DNA of 64,000 nucleotides from assembly GCF_002946835.1 (NCBI RefSeq), contig NZ_CP026652.1, positions 3,224,001 through 3,288,000 of the forward strand, written 5' to 3'. Below the pieces are notes generated by a model that saw nothing but the letters and a program-made list of their open reading frames with translations, was not told where the DNA came from and did no database searches. The translations under genes were made by a program, and so were the position numbers. The stretch is from Streptomyces dengpaensis (GTDB taxonomy: Bacteria > Actinomycetota > Actinomycetes > Streptomycetales > Streptomycetaceae). Shown piece after piece: positions 1 to 7,385 of this stretch (its first letter is position 1; each line of letters starts with the position of its first letter).

Positions 1-1179
1 GGTGAACCGGGCGTTCGGGTGGGCGGCCGGGGTCTCGGACCGAGGCGTCCAGTCGTTGCCCTTCCAGTCCGTCAGGTGGGCCGGAGTCTCCTCCGTCATG
101 CCCTCCCACCAGATGTCGTTGTCGTCGGTCAGCGCGACGTTCGTGAAGACGGAGTTGCCCCACAGCGTCTTCATCGCGTTGGCGTTGGTGTGCTCACCGG
201 TGCCGGGCGCGACGCCGAAGAAACCGGCCTCGGGGTTGATCGCGTACAGCCGGCCGTCCTCGCCGAACCGCATCCACGCGATGTCGTCACCGATCGTCTC
301 GACGGTCCAGCCGGAGATCGTCGGCTCCAGCATGGCGAGGTTGGTCTTGCCGCAGGCGCTCGGGAAGGCGGCGGCAACGTACTTCGGCTCTCCCTGCGGC
401 GGTGTGAGCTTGAGGATCAGCATGTGCTCGGCGAGCCAGCCCTCGTCGCGCGCCATCACGGAGGCTATGCGCAGGGCGTAGCACTTCTTGCCGAGCAGCG
501 CGTTGCCGCCGTAGCCGGAGCCGTAGGACCAGATCTCGCGGGTCTCGGGGAAGTGCGAGATGTACTTCGTGGAGTTGCACGGCCACGGCACATCCGCCTC
601 GCCCTCGGCCAGCGGCGCTCCGAGCGTGTGCACGGCACGCACGAAGAAGCCGTCGGAGCCGAGCTCGTCCAGGACCGGCTGTCCCATACGGGTCATGGTG
701 CGCATGGACACGGCGACGTAGGCGGAGTCGGTGATCTCGACGCCTATCGCGGAGAGGTCCGAGCCGAGCGGGCCCATGCAGAACGGGACGACGTACATCG
801 TCCGGCCCTTCATCGAGCCGCGGAAGACGCCCTGCTCACCGGTGAAGATCTCCCGCATCTCGGCGGGGGCCTTCCAGTGGTTGGTCGGGCCCGCGTCCTC
901 TTCCTTCTCGGAGCAGATGAACGTCCGGTCCTCGACCCGCGCGACATCGGTCGGGTCGGAAGCGGCGTAGTACGAGTTGGGGCGCTTGATCGGATCGAGC
1001 TTCTTGAAGGTGCCCTTGCGGACGAGCTCTTCGGACAGTCGATCGTATTCGGCCTCGGATCCGTCACACCAGACCACGCTGTCCGGCTGCGTCAGTTCGG
1101 CGATCTCGTTCACCCACGAGATCAGTTCCGGGTGCTTGGTGGGGACGGCCGTAGTGGGAGCCGCGATGTCGCGCGCCAC
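1..1179 (-). CDS. pckG: Phosphoenolpyruvate carboxykinase (GTP), 3' end outside window
   Basis: Converts oxaloacetate plus GTP to PEP, CO2 and GDP, the entry to gluconeogenesis, in the cytosol. The visible 393 codons run in frame off the left edge; the family is about 600 residues, so roughly two thirds is present. Family hallmarks seen: the P-loop [12 protein letters not shown] near residues 272-283, with the reactive Cys of GTP-type enzymes, then [14 protein letters not shown] (kinase-2 metal site) and a conserved N-terminal stretch ([12 protein letters not shown]). The GTG start is chosen because TAGGAGCAATC precedes it (Shine-Dalgarno AGGAG, good spacing). It is divergent from the hemolysin III gene across a 400-bp gap. 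Identity is very secure. The C-terminal nucleotide-binding half cannot be checked here. Confidence 0.96.
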   Translation of the reverse strand, partial: MARDIAAPTTAVPTKHPELISWVNEIAELTQPDSVVWCDGSEAEYDRLSEELVRKGTFKKLDPIKRPNSYYAASDPTDVARVEDRTFICSEKEEDAGPTNHWKAPAEMREIFTGEQGVFRGSMKGRTMYVVPFCMGPLGSDLSAIGVEITDSAYVAVSMRTMTRMGQPVLDELGSDGFFVRAVHTLGAPLAEGEADVPWPCNSTKYISHFPETREIWSYGSGYGGNALLGKKCYALRIASVMARDEGWLAEHMLILKLTPPQGEPKYVAAAFPSACGKTNLAMLEPTISGWTVETIGDDIAWMRFGEDGRLYAINPEAGFFGVAPGTGEHTNANAMKTLWGNSVFTNVALTDDNDIWWEGMTEETPAHLTDWKGNDWTPRSETPAAHPNARFT

Positions 1180-1569
1180 GATTGCTCCTAAGTGAGGGTT
1201 CTGTTGTTGTGCCCCGTGGGGGCTGCGACCCGGATGCTTCACGGTGGTCGATCTCTGGCGCTCATCCGGTGCCGACCGCACTCATTTGATCATCCGACGA
1301 GAGTGCGCATATGTCCAGAGGGCGTCACACCTGAGCGGAGTGAGCATTGCCACGTGTAGGGGCGTCCCTTTGCGTCCATGCCGGATTCAGCCGAGCGCCT
1401 CTTTGCGCGGCGCCCACACGGCCACCGAGCGGCCGCCGTGCCACCACCGAGCACCGGCGCGCGACCGTCTCATTGGCCGAAAAGGGCCGCCCTCCGTCGC
1501 CGAGCGAACTGATGGGCGCCGTGAGATGATGGCCACTCTTGGCCGGTCATTTCTCCACACTGATACGTA
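1180..1569. other. Long divergent intergenic region
   Basis: This is about 390 bases between the pckG start and the operator of the next gene. I find no convincing gene: open frames here are short and lack ribosome-binding sites. A small GCCCC-GTG-GGGGC hairpin lies at about 1211-1223 in the presumed pckG leader. The region should contain the pckG promoter, but no clear -35/-10 pair stands out. Confidence 0.5.
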
Positions 1570-1587
1570 ACTTACGGTTCCGTAGGT
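1570..1587. promoter_or_regulatory. Palindromic operator upstream of hemolysin III gene
   Basis: ACTTACGGTTCCGTAGGT is an inverted repeat (arms AC-TACGG / CCGTA-GT around a TT centre). It overlaps the presumed promoter: a TACGAT -10-like hexamer at 1587-1592 ends 7 bases before the ATG at 1600. TACGG-CCGTA palindromes are typical of TetR-family operators. The cognate regulator is not obvious; the TetR gene 0.8 kb downstream has a differently sequenced operator of its own. Confidence 0.6.
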
Positions 1588-1599
1588 ACGATGCCCCCC

Positions 1600-2313
1600 A
1601 TGACTGCGTCCGTCCCCGACGCGCCCACGGACTCGCCGGACACCGGCCGCGGTCCGGTCGCGCGCTCCCGTCCGCACGAGATCAAGCCGAAGCTGCGCGG
1701 CTGGCTGCATCTCGGAATGTTTCCGGCCGTCCTGATCTCCGGCCTGGTACTCACCGCTCTCGCCGACTCGCCCCGCGGCCGCATCGCCTGCGGGATCTAC
1801 GTGCTGACGGCCTGCCTCCTGTTCGGAGTGAGCGCGCTCTACCACCGCGGCAACTGGAGCCCGCGGATGGACGGCGTCCTGCGCAGACTCGACCACGCGA
1901 ACATCTTCCTGATCATCGCGGGCACCTACACCCCGCTGACGATGCTCCTGCTCCCGGGCGCCAAGGGACAGTGGCTTCTGTGGGGCATCTGGGGCGCGGC
2001 GGCGGCCGGCATCGTCTTCCGTGTGTTCTGGGTCGGCGCCCCGCGCTGGCTGTACACCCCCTGCTACATCGCGATGGGCTGGGCGGCCGTCTTCTTCCTC
2101 CCCGACTTCATGCGCACGGGCGGGATCGCCGTCCTCGTGCTGGTGATCGTCGGCGGTCTGCTCTACAGCGCGGGCGGCGTGATCTACGGGATCAAGCGCC
2201 CCAACCCGTCACCGCGTTGGTTCGGCTTCCACGAGGTCTTCCACTCCTTCACCCTCGCGGCGTTCGTCGTGCACTACGTCGGAATCTCGCTGGTCGCCTA
2301 CCAGCACGGCTGA
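1600..2313 (+). CDS. Hemolysin III / PAQR-family integral membrane protein
   Basis: A 237-residue membrane protein of the hemolysin III (YqfA/TrhA, PAQR superfamily) type. About seven hydrophobic segments follow a polar N-terminus. Family motifs are present: SALYHR in the second helix region, LDHANIFLIIAGTYTP in the middle, and FHEVFHSFTLAAFVVHY near the C-terminus, which supplies the conserved His residues thought to bind a metal. The role in bacteria is poorly defined; TrhA-type proteins are linked to membrane energetics or lipid homeostasis, and 'hemolysin' is a historical name. An in-frame ATG at 1591 is possible. The ATG at 1600 is preferred because the TACGAT box at 1587-1592 fits a leaderless transcript and no ribosome-binding site precedes either codon. 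Regulation by the adjacent palindrome is likely. Confidence 0.88.
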   Translation: MTASVPDAPTDSPDTGRGPVARSRPHEIKPKLRGWLHLGMFPAVLISGLVLTALADSPRGRIACGIYVLTACLLFGVSALYHRGNWSPRMDGVLRRLDHANIFLIIAGTYTPLTMLLLPGAKGQWLLWGIWGAAAAGIVFRVFWVGAPRWLYTPCYIAMGWAAVFFLPDFMRTGGIAVLVLVIVGGLLYSAGGVIYGIKRPNPSPRWFGFHEVFHSFTLAAFVVHYVGISLVAYQHG

Positions 2314-2345
2314 TCTTTCCGGCCACCATGACAGTCACCATCTTC

Positions 2346-2360
2346 TGAGAGTTACTCTCA
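2346..2360. promoter_or_regulatory. Autoregulatory operator of the TetR gene
   Basis: TGAGAGTTACTCTCA is a perfect 15-bp palindrome (7-bp arms, central T) that ends 4 bases before the TetR start codon. It contains a plausible -10 (TACTCT, 2353-2358) and follows an ATGACA -35-like element at 2328-2333, so bound repressor would block RNA polymerase. The -10 position predicts a leaderless transcript starting at the ATG. Confidence 0.7.
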
Positions 2361-2364
2361 TTTC

Positions 2365-3021
2365 ATGACCGCACACCGCGCCTCCGCCGCTCCCGGATCC
2401 CCGCCGGGGCTGCGGGAGCGGAAGAAGATGAAGACCCGGATCGCGATCCGCGACGCGACGTACCGGCTGATCCAGGAGCAGGGGTACGAGGCGGCGACGA
2501 TCGAGCGGATCGCGGAGGCCGCCGAGGTCTCCCCGTCCACGGTGTTCCGCTACTTCCCGGCCAAGGAGGACATCGTCCTCACGGACGAGTACGACCCCGT
2601 ACTGGAGGAAGAGCTGCGGGCGCGGCCCGCTGACGAGCCGTGGTTCGACTCCCTGCGGTACGTGGTGACCAAGGCCATCGGCCTGGGTCTCGCCGAGGAG
2701 CCCGAGGTGACCCGGCTGCGGACGCGGCTGATGGTCGAGGTCCCCGCGGTGCGCTCCCGGATGATGGAGAGCATGTCGGTCACCGGGCGCCTGCTGTGCC
2801 GGGCCATCGGGGAGCGCACCGGCCGGGATCCGCAGAGCCTCGAGGTGCGGGTGTTCGCGATGTCGCTGATGGGCGGCCTGATGGAGACCTCCCTGTACTG
2901 GGCCGAGGGCGGCCACCAGGAGGATTACACCGACGTGGTCGACCGCGCCGTATCCGTCCTGGAGCACGGTCTGACCCCCGGAAACCCGGAAGCCGCGGGC
3001 ACCCCCCGCATGACATCCTGA
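2365..3021 (+). CDS. TetR family transcriptional regulator
   Basis: A 218-residue DNA-binding repressor. Residues ~20-66 form the TetR helix-turn-helix: RIAIRDATYRLIQEQGYEAATIE leads into RIAEAAEVSPSTVFRYFPAKED, with the characteristic recognition helix ending TVFRYF. The helical C-terminal half (~75-200) should bind an unknown ligand. The gene sits directly behind a perfect 15-bp palindrome, so it very probably represses itself. Downstream, 4 bases separate its stop from the Mut7-C gene, so both are probably co-transcribed. No transporter or enzyme target is adjacent; the regulon must be found through other copies of the palindrome. Confidence 0.9.
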   Translation: MTAHRASAAPGSPPGLRERKKMKTRIAIRDATYRLIQEQGYEAATIERIAEAAEVSPSTVFRYFPAKEDIVLTDEYDPVLEEELRARPADEPWFDSLRYVVTKAIGLGLAEEPEVTRLRTRLMVEVPAVRSRMMESMSVTGRLLCRAIGERTGRDPQSLEVRVFAMSLMGGLMETSLYWAEGGHQEDYTDVVDRAVSVLEHGLTPGNPEAAGTPRMTS

Positions 3022-3025
3022 ACCG

Positions 3026-3751
3026 GTGAACGGACCGGAGATCCACGTCGGATTCGACCCCGGACTGGGCCTGTTCGTCCCGCACGGGCGGCGCAAGGGT
3101 GCCACGGGCGTCGGGACGGACGGCTCCTCCTCGCTCGGCCATGTCGTCGAGTCGCTTGGCGTCCCGCTGACGGAGGTCGGCGCCCTGCTCGTCGACGGCC
3201 GCGAGGTGCCGTTCTCGCACGTCCCGTCGGCCGGCGAATCGGTGGAGGTCCGCGCGGTCGAGCGTCCGCAGCGGGTCCCCGGCGCCCCGCTCCGCTTCCT
3301 CCTCGACGTCCACCTCGGTACGCTCGCGCGGCGCCTGCGCCTCCTCGGCGTCGACACGGCGTACGAGTCGACGGACATCGGCGACCCGGCCCTCGCCGCG
3401 CGCTCGGCGGCCGAGCGGCGCGTGATGCTCAGCCGCGACCGCGGGCTGCTGCGCCGCCGCGAGCTGTGGGCGGGCGCCTTCGTCTACAGCACCCGGCCCG
3501 ATGACCAACTCCGCGACGTACTCGGCCGGTTCGCGCCCGAGCTGAAGCCCTGGACGCGCTGCACGGCGTGCAACGGCCTGCTCAAGGAGGCCACCAAGGA
3601 CCAGGTCGTGGACCAGCTGGAGGGCGGCACGCAGCGGTCGTACGACGTCTTCGCGCAGTGCGAGGAGTGCGGGCGCGCCTACTGGAAGGGCGCGCACCAC
3701 GACCGCCTGGTGGCGATCGTGGAGCGCGCCCTCGCGGAGTTCGGGGACTGA
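3026..3751 (+). CDS. Mut7-C RNase domain protein with N-terminal ubiquitin-like fold
   Basis: A 241-residue protein with a ubiquitin/ThiS-like N-terminus (~1-85) followed by a Mut7-C domain (~90-235). The second domain shows RFLLDVHLGTLARRLRLLGVDT, the acidic SRDRGLLRR motif typical of this PIN-like nuclease group, and a C-terminal zinc-ribbon Cys set (CTACNGLL ... CEECGRAYW). The family is named for the C-terminus of the Mut-7 exonuclease; the bacterial role is unproven but RNA processing is the usual suggestion. It starts at GTG, 4 bases after the TetR stop. Convergent with the copper-oxidase operon downstream. Function beyond the domain call is inference. Confidence 0.8.
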   Translation: MNGPEIHVGFDPGLGLFVPHGRRKGATGVGTDGSSSLGHVVESLGVPLTEVGALLVDGREVPFSHVPSAGESVEVRAVERPQRVPGAPLRFLLDVHLGTLARRLRLLGVDTAYESTDIGDPALAARSAAERRVMLSRDRGLLRRRELWAGAFVYSTRPDDQLRDVLGRFAPELKPWTRCTACNGLLKEATKDQVVDQLEGGTQRSYDVFAQCEECGRAYWKGAHHDRLVAIVERALAEFGD

Positions 3752-3774
3752 ACCCACGGCACCTCAGGACCGGG

Positions 3775-6186
3775 CTAACGCCTCTTCACGTCCTGGGCAC
3801 CGCAGGCGAGTCCATCCCTACTCGGGTCGAGCCCGAGCGGATCGTCCTTGCCGTTGACCTTCAGCCGCCCGTAGTCCTTCTCCTTCAGCCAGGCGCAGCG
3901 GCCGGCCGTCGTCTTCCGCACGCCGTCCGGGAAGACCGTCGGTACGCAGACGTTGATCGTGCCGTAGTGCCGGTCACAGCCGGAGAGGGTCGGGCTGACC
4001 TTCTGCGAGGCCCGCTTCTCGCCCGGCTTCGTGACGGTCCCCTCCAGGGAGTCGGCGAAGGAGTGGACGTGTGCGGACGCATCGGTCGCGCTGAGGGCCG
4101 TCGGGCCCTGGAGGTGGACCCACGTGGCCACCGACGGAACGCCGTTGGCGTCGACCGCGAAGAGCATGTACCAGCCGGGCGGGGCCAGGTTGGGGTTGCT
4201 CGTCACGTTCAGGTCGACGTTGTTGCCGTCCACCGACAGCGGCAGGTCCACGAACCGCTGGTTCGGGTCCGAGGAGTGCGTCACCGCGGCCGGGCGGATC
4301 AACTCGGCCTTGGCGATGGGCCGGTCGACGGTGATGCGCTGCGTGTCCCCGTACGTCCACTCGGTGTCGATCAACGAAGTGATCGTCGGGCGGGGGCCCT
4401 TGAGCAGGTAGGGCGGGGTGTAGATGGACACGTCGTGGTTCCAGGTGCCGTTGCCCGGGTTGTCGCCCGTCGTCATCACGCGGCCGTCGGGCAGCAGGAA
4501 CGCGGACGAGTGGTAGCCGCGCTCCTCCGGGTCGGCGGTCACCGGGTCGAAGGTGTTCGTCGCCGGGTCGTAGATCGACGACTCGTAGACCGGGTTGGCG
4601 CGGTTGTTCAGGGCGCCGCCCGTCTCCAGGACCTTGCCGTCGGGCAGCAGGACGGCGGAGACGTATATCTTGCCCTGGCCGCCGGTCTGGGGCACCGGAC
4701 CGTTGCCCAGGTCGACCGTGCCCTGCGGCAGAGGCGGCCCGGCGGCGTACGACGGGTCGGCCGCCTTGAGGTCGATGATGTCGGTCAGACGGTTGGCGTC
4801 CGGGTTGGAGTCGATGTTGCCGCCGCCGAGGGTGAGGACCTTCTGGTCCTGGGCCGGGGGCAGCAGCACACTGGCGGACTGGTCGCGTTCGTCCTTGTTC
4901 TGCAGCCCGGGAATCGCCGTCGTCGTGTTGGCGTCGTAGTCGTAGATCGCGGAGCCCGTGCCGGGGGTGCCGTTGCCGAAGACATGGCTGCCCGAGTAGA
5001 ACAGGCGGCCGTCCTGCATCAAGATCATCGACGGGTACAGACCCCAGTACGACCAGGTCTGGTTGACCTTCCACGTCGGCAGCCACCGCTGCTCGGCGTC
5101 CGACCACAGCTCCGCCGTCACCGAGCCGGTCGAGTCCTCGCGCAGTCCGCCGAAGGAGATGACGTCGCCGTTGCCGAGCGCGGTCGCCGACGGGTACCAG
5201 TGGCCGTCGTTCATGTCGTTGGTCTTGCTGTACGTCTCGGTGGCCGGGTCGAAGACGTACGAGTCCTTGTAGCCCTCGTAGCCGTGCCCGCCTGCAACCG
5301 GGTACGCCTTGTTGCCGCTCATCACGAGAACGCGCCCGTCCTGGAGCTGGACGTGCCCCGCGCAGAACATGTCCTTCGGCGTGGGGATGACCTTGTAGGT
5401 GCCGTTGGCCGGGTCGTACACCGCCGAGGTGAACGTGCCCGCGTTGAACTGCTCCTCGCTGTTGCCGGAGCCCGCGATCAGCAGCACCTTGCCGTTGTTG
5501 AGGACGACGGAGTGCATGGAGCGGACCGGGTTCTGCGTGGGCAGGACGTCCCACTTGCCGTCGGCGCACTCCTCGGCGGTGCCCGTGCACACGGGGTCCG
5601 GGACGGGGTCGGCGACCTGTTCCATGGTGTAGTCGTCGGTCGTCGCCGAGCCCGTGCCGTACACCGAGACGCCCCAGGTGATCCGGTCGGTGCCCGCCGG
5701 GACCTCGGGGGTGCGGACCGTGGCCTGGGTCCAGCCGCCCGCCATGTCCAGGGTCTTGAGGTCGGTCCAGTACTGCCAGCCCCCCGTCGTGTCGTGCCGG
5801 AAGAGCGTGATGGACGCGTCGGGCGTCGTCGTCCTGTACCAGAGCCCGAGGTCGTACTGCTTGCCCGCGCTGACCACCGGCGCGCAGTCGGTGGACTCGG
5901 TGATCAGCGCCTTGCGGTCGCCGTCGACGCGGCGGGTCAGCTCGACCTTCATGGCCCTGGAGCCGGAGTGGGCGTCGGCGACCGTGGAGAAGGTGAAGTC
6001 GTTGTCGCCCCAGCCGGACTTCTCCCAGCAGTACGGCATGTCGTCCGTGCCGGCTGTTTCGAAGCCGGGGTTCTTGACCCGGTTGGCGGCGGACGCGGGC
6101 TGCGGCGAGATCAGCAGCAGCCCGGCGGCGAGGCCCGCCACGGCCAGCAGTGAGGTTCTCCGTCTGGGGCGTGCCGGATATGTCAT
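3775..6186 (-). CDS. Secreted galactose/glyoxal oxidase-like copper radical enzyme
   Basis: An 803-residue exported protein and the last gene of a four-gene glycan operon. Residues 1-33 are a signal peptide (PRRR, hydrophobic core, PASA). Residues ~35-190 look like a carbohydrate-binding beta-sandwich. From ~210 there are kelch-type repeats (LPDGKVL, LQDGRVLVM), then a DUF1929-like C-terminal early-set domain to ~695. Copper-radical oxidase residues can be matched to galactose oxidase: Cys275 in DMFCAGH and Tyr331 in HWYPSA (thioether pair), Tyr558-His559 in RGYHSSAF, and His637 in VTHSSDPNQRF. Residues ~735-797 add a Cys-rich, Excalibur-like tail (DPLGLDPSRDGLACG), which is not usual for the family. 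Its ATG overlaps the upstream stop as ATGA. Streptomyces GlxA, encoded beside the glycan synthase CslA, is the nearest known analogue; this may be a paralogue. Confidence 0.88.
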   Translation of the reverse strand: MTYPARPRRRTSLLAVAGLAAGLLLISPQPASAANRVKNPGFETAGTDDMPYCWEKSGWGDNDFTFSTVADAHSGSRAMKVELTRRVDGDRKALITESTDCAPVVSAGKQYDLGLWYRTTTPDASITLFRHDTTGGWQYWTDLKTLDMAGGWTQATVRTPEVPAGTDRITWGVSVYGTGSATTDDYTMEQVADPVPDPVCTGTAEECADGKWDVLPTQNPVRSMHSVVLNNGKVLLIAGSGNSEEQFNAGTFTSAVYDPANGTYKVIPTPKDMFCAGHVQLQDGRVLVMSGNKAYPVAGGHGYEGYKDSYVFDPATETYSKTNDMNDGHWYPSATALGNGDVISFGGLREDSTGSVTAELWSDAEQRWLPTWKVNQTWSYWGLYPSMILMQDGRLFYSGSHVFGNGTPGTGSAIYDYDANTTTAIPGLQNKDERDQSASVLLPPAQDQKVLTLGGGNIDSNPDANRLTDIIDLKAADPSYAAGPPLPQGTVDLGNGPVPQTGGQGKIYVSAVLLPDGKVLETGGALNNRANPVYESSIYDPATNTFDPVTADPEERGYHSSAFLLPDGRVMTTGDNPGNGTWNHDVSIYTPPYLLKGPRPTITSLIDTEWTYGDTQRITVDRPIAKAELIRPAAVTHSSDPNQRFVDLPLSVDGNNVDLNVTSNPNLAPPGWYMLFAVDANGVPSVATWVHLQGPTALSATDASAHVHSFADSLEGTVTKPGEKRASQKVSPTLSGCDRHYGTINVCVPTVFPDGVRKTTAGRCAWLKEKDYGRLKVNGKDDPLGLDPSRDGLACGAQDVKRR

Positions 6187-7385
6187 GCGGCTCTCCTTGC
6201 TGTGCGGCTCGCGCGCCCGGGCTTGCTGCTGCGGCGCGGCAGATAGACCAGCGCCTCGGTCCCCGCGAAGCGCAGGACGAAGGTCGTCACCAGGGCCAGT
6301 GCGGTGGCGGTGAGCGCGCTCATCCCGAAGCGGCCGACGAAGAGCGCGATCAGCGGGATGCGCAGCATCAGATCGGCGTTGGCGAGCAGCGCGAACCGGC
6401 CGACGCGGTCCCACCAGCTGCGGTGCTTGCGGCGCTCGCGGAAGAGCAGATGCTCGATGAGCAGGAAGTTCCAGGCCACCCCGAGCTGGTTGGCGAGGAT
6501 CTCGGCCGGTACGTAGTGCATGCCGGCGGCGGTGAGCGCGTACAGGCCGAGCAGGTTCGGTACGAAGCCGGTGGCGCCGATCAGTCCGAAGACCGCCATG
6601 CGCGCGACCGGCGAGGCGGTGCGCAGCCCGACGAGGTGGCGCAGGAACCGGAAGCCCTCCCGCGCGGTCGACTTGGATTCGCCCGCGAACCGGTCCTGGA
6701 AGACGAAGGGCACCTCGGTGACCTGGCGGGGGCGGCTGCGTACGGCGAGTTCGAGGAGGATCTTGTAGCCGAGCGGCTGGAGGATCTCCGCGGTGACCGC
6801 GCTGCGCCGGATGGCGAAGAAGCCGCTCATCGGGTCGCTGATGCCGCGCAGTGTGCGCGGGAAGAGCGTCTTGGTCAGCCAGGTCGCGCTGCGCGAGACG
6901 GCGATGCGGTAGCCGCCCGCGAGTCCGGCGCGGCTGCCGCCCTTGATGTAGCGGCTGGCGACAACGAGCCCGGCGTTCGCGCGCTCGCCGGACGCGACCA
7001 GCTCCGGTACCAGGGACGGCGGATGCTGGCAGTCTCCGTCCATGACGACGATCCAGTCCGAGGTCGCCGCCTTCAGCCCTTCGACGACCGCGCCGCCGAG
7101 CCCGCCGGCCGGCTCCTTGCGGTGCAGGACGGTGACCGGGAAGGGGCAGTCCTGCGCCGCCTCGTGGATCACGTCGGGCGTGTCGTCCGTGGAGTCGTCG
7201 ACGAAGACGACCTCGCAGGGCAGCCGGGCCGGCACCGATGCGGTGATCTGGTGCAGCAGCTCGCTGATGTTCGCGGACTCGTTGAAGGTCGGTACGACGA
7301 TGGTGACGGCGCCGGGTTCGGGAAGCTCGGCCGCGTGTGCGACCGGGTCGCCCAGCTCGTCGGGGACGGTGGACTCGTGGCTCAT
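6183..7385 (-). CDS. Polyprenol-phosphate mannose synthase-like GT2 with GtrA membrane domain
   Basis: A 400-residue two-domain protein. Residues ~27-235 are a GT2 glycosyltransferase of the dolichol-phosphate mannose synthase type: VTIVVPTFNESANI, VDDSTDDTP, the metal site MDGDCQHPP (D116-D118), and ISDPMSGFFAIRR near the end of the catalytic domain. Residues ~265-390 form a four-helix GtrA-like membrane domain ending in a basic tail. Such enzymes charge a polyprenyl phosphate with a sugar on the cytoplasmic face, and GtrA modules are associated with flipping. The preceding gene (GT39-like) would be the natural user of such a lipid-linked sugar. Both ends overlap neighbours as ATGA, implying translational coupling. 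The sugar donor is not visible from sequence. Confidence 0.9.
   Translation of the reverse strand: MSHESTVPDELGDPVAHAAELPEPGAVTIVVPTFNESANISELLHQITASVPARLPCEVVFVDDSTDDTPDVIHEAAQDCPFPVTVLHRKEPAGGLGGAVVEGLKAATSDWIVVMDGDCQHPPSLVPELVASGERANAGLVVASRYIKGGSRAGLAGGYRIAVSRSATWLTKTLFPRTLRGISDPMSGFFAIRRSAVTAEILQPLGYKILLELAVRSRPRQVTEVPFVFQDRFAGESKSTAREGFRFLRHLVGLRTASPVARMAVFGLIGATGFVPNLLGLYALTAAGMHYVPAEILANQLGVAWNFLLIEHLLFRERRKHRSWWDRVGRFALLANADLMLRIPLIALFVGRFGMSALTATALALVTTFVLRFAGTEALVYLPRRSSKPGRASRTARRAA

Noticed and set aside
1211..1223. GCCCC-GTG-GGGGC hairpin as a terminator
   Set aside because: The stem is only 5 bp with no T-run and lies in a leader, not after a gene.
3568..6153. Long open frame on the plus strand (about 860 codons) opposite the copper oxidase
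   Set aside because: Its translation is Arg/Val/Gly/Asp-rich with no family, typical of the antisense shadow of a high-GC gene; the minus strand encodes a clear signal-peptide oxidase.
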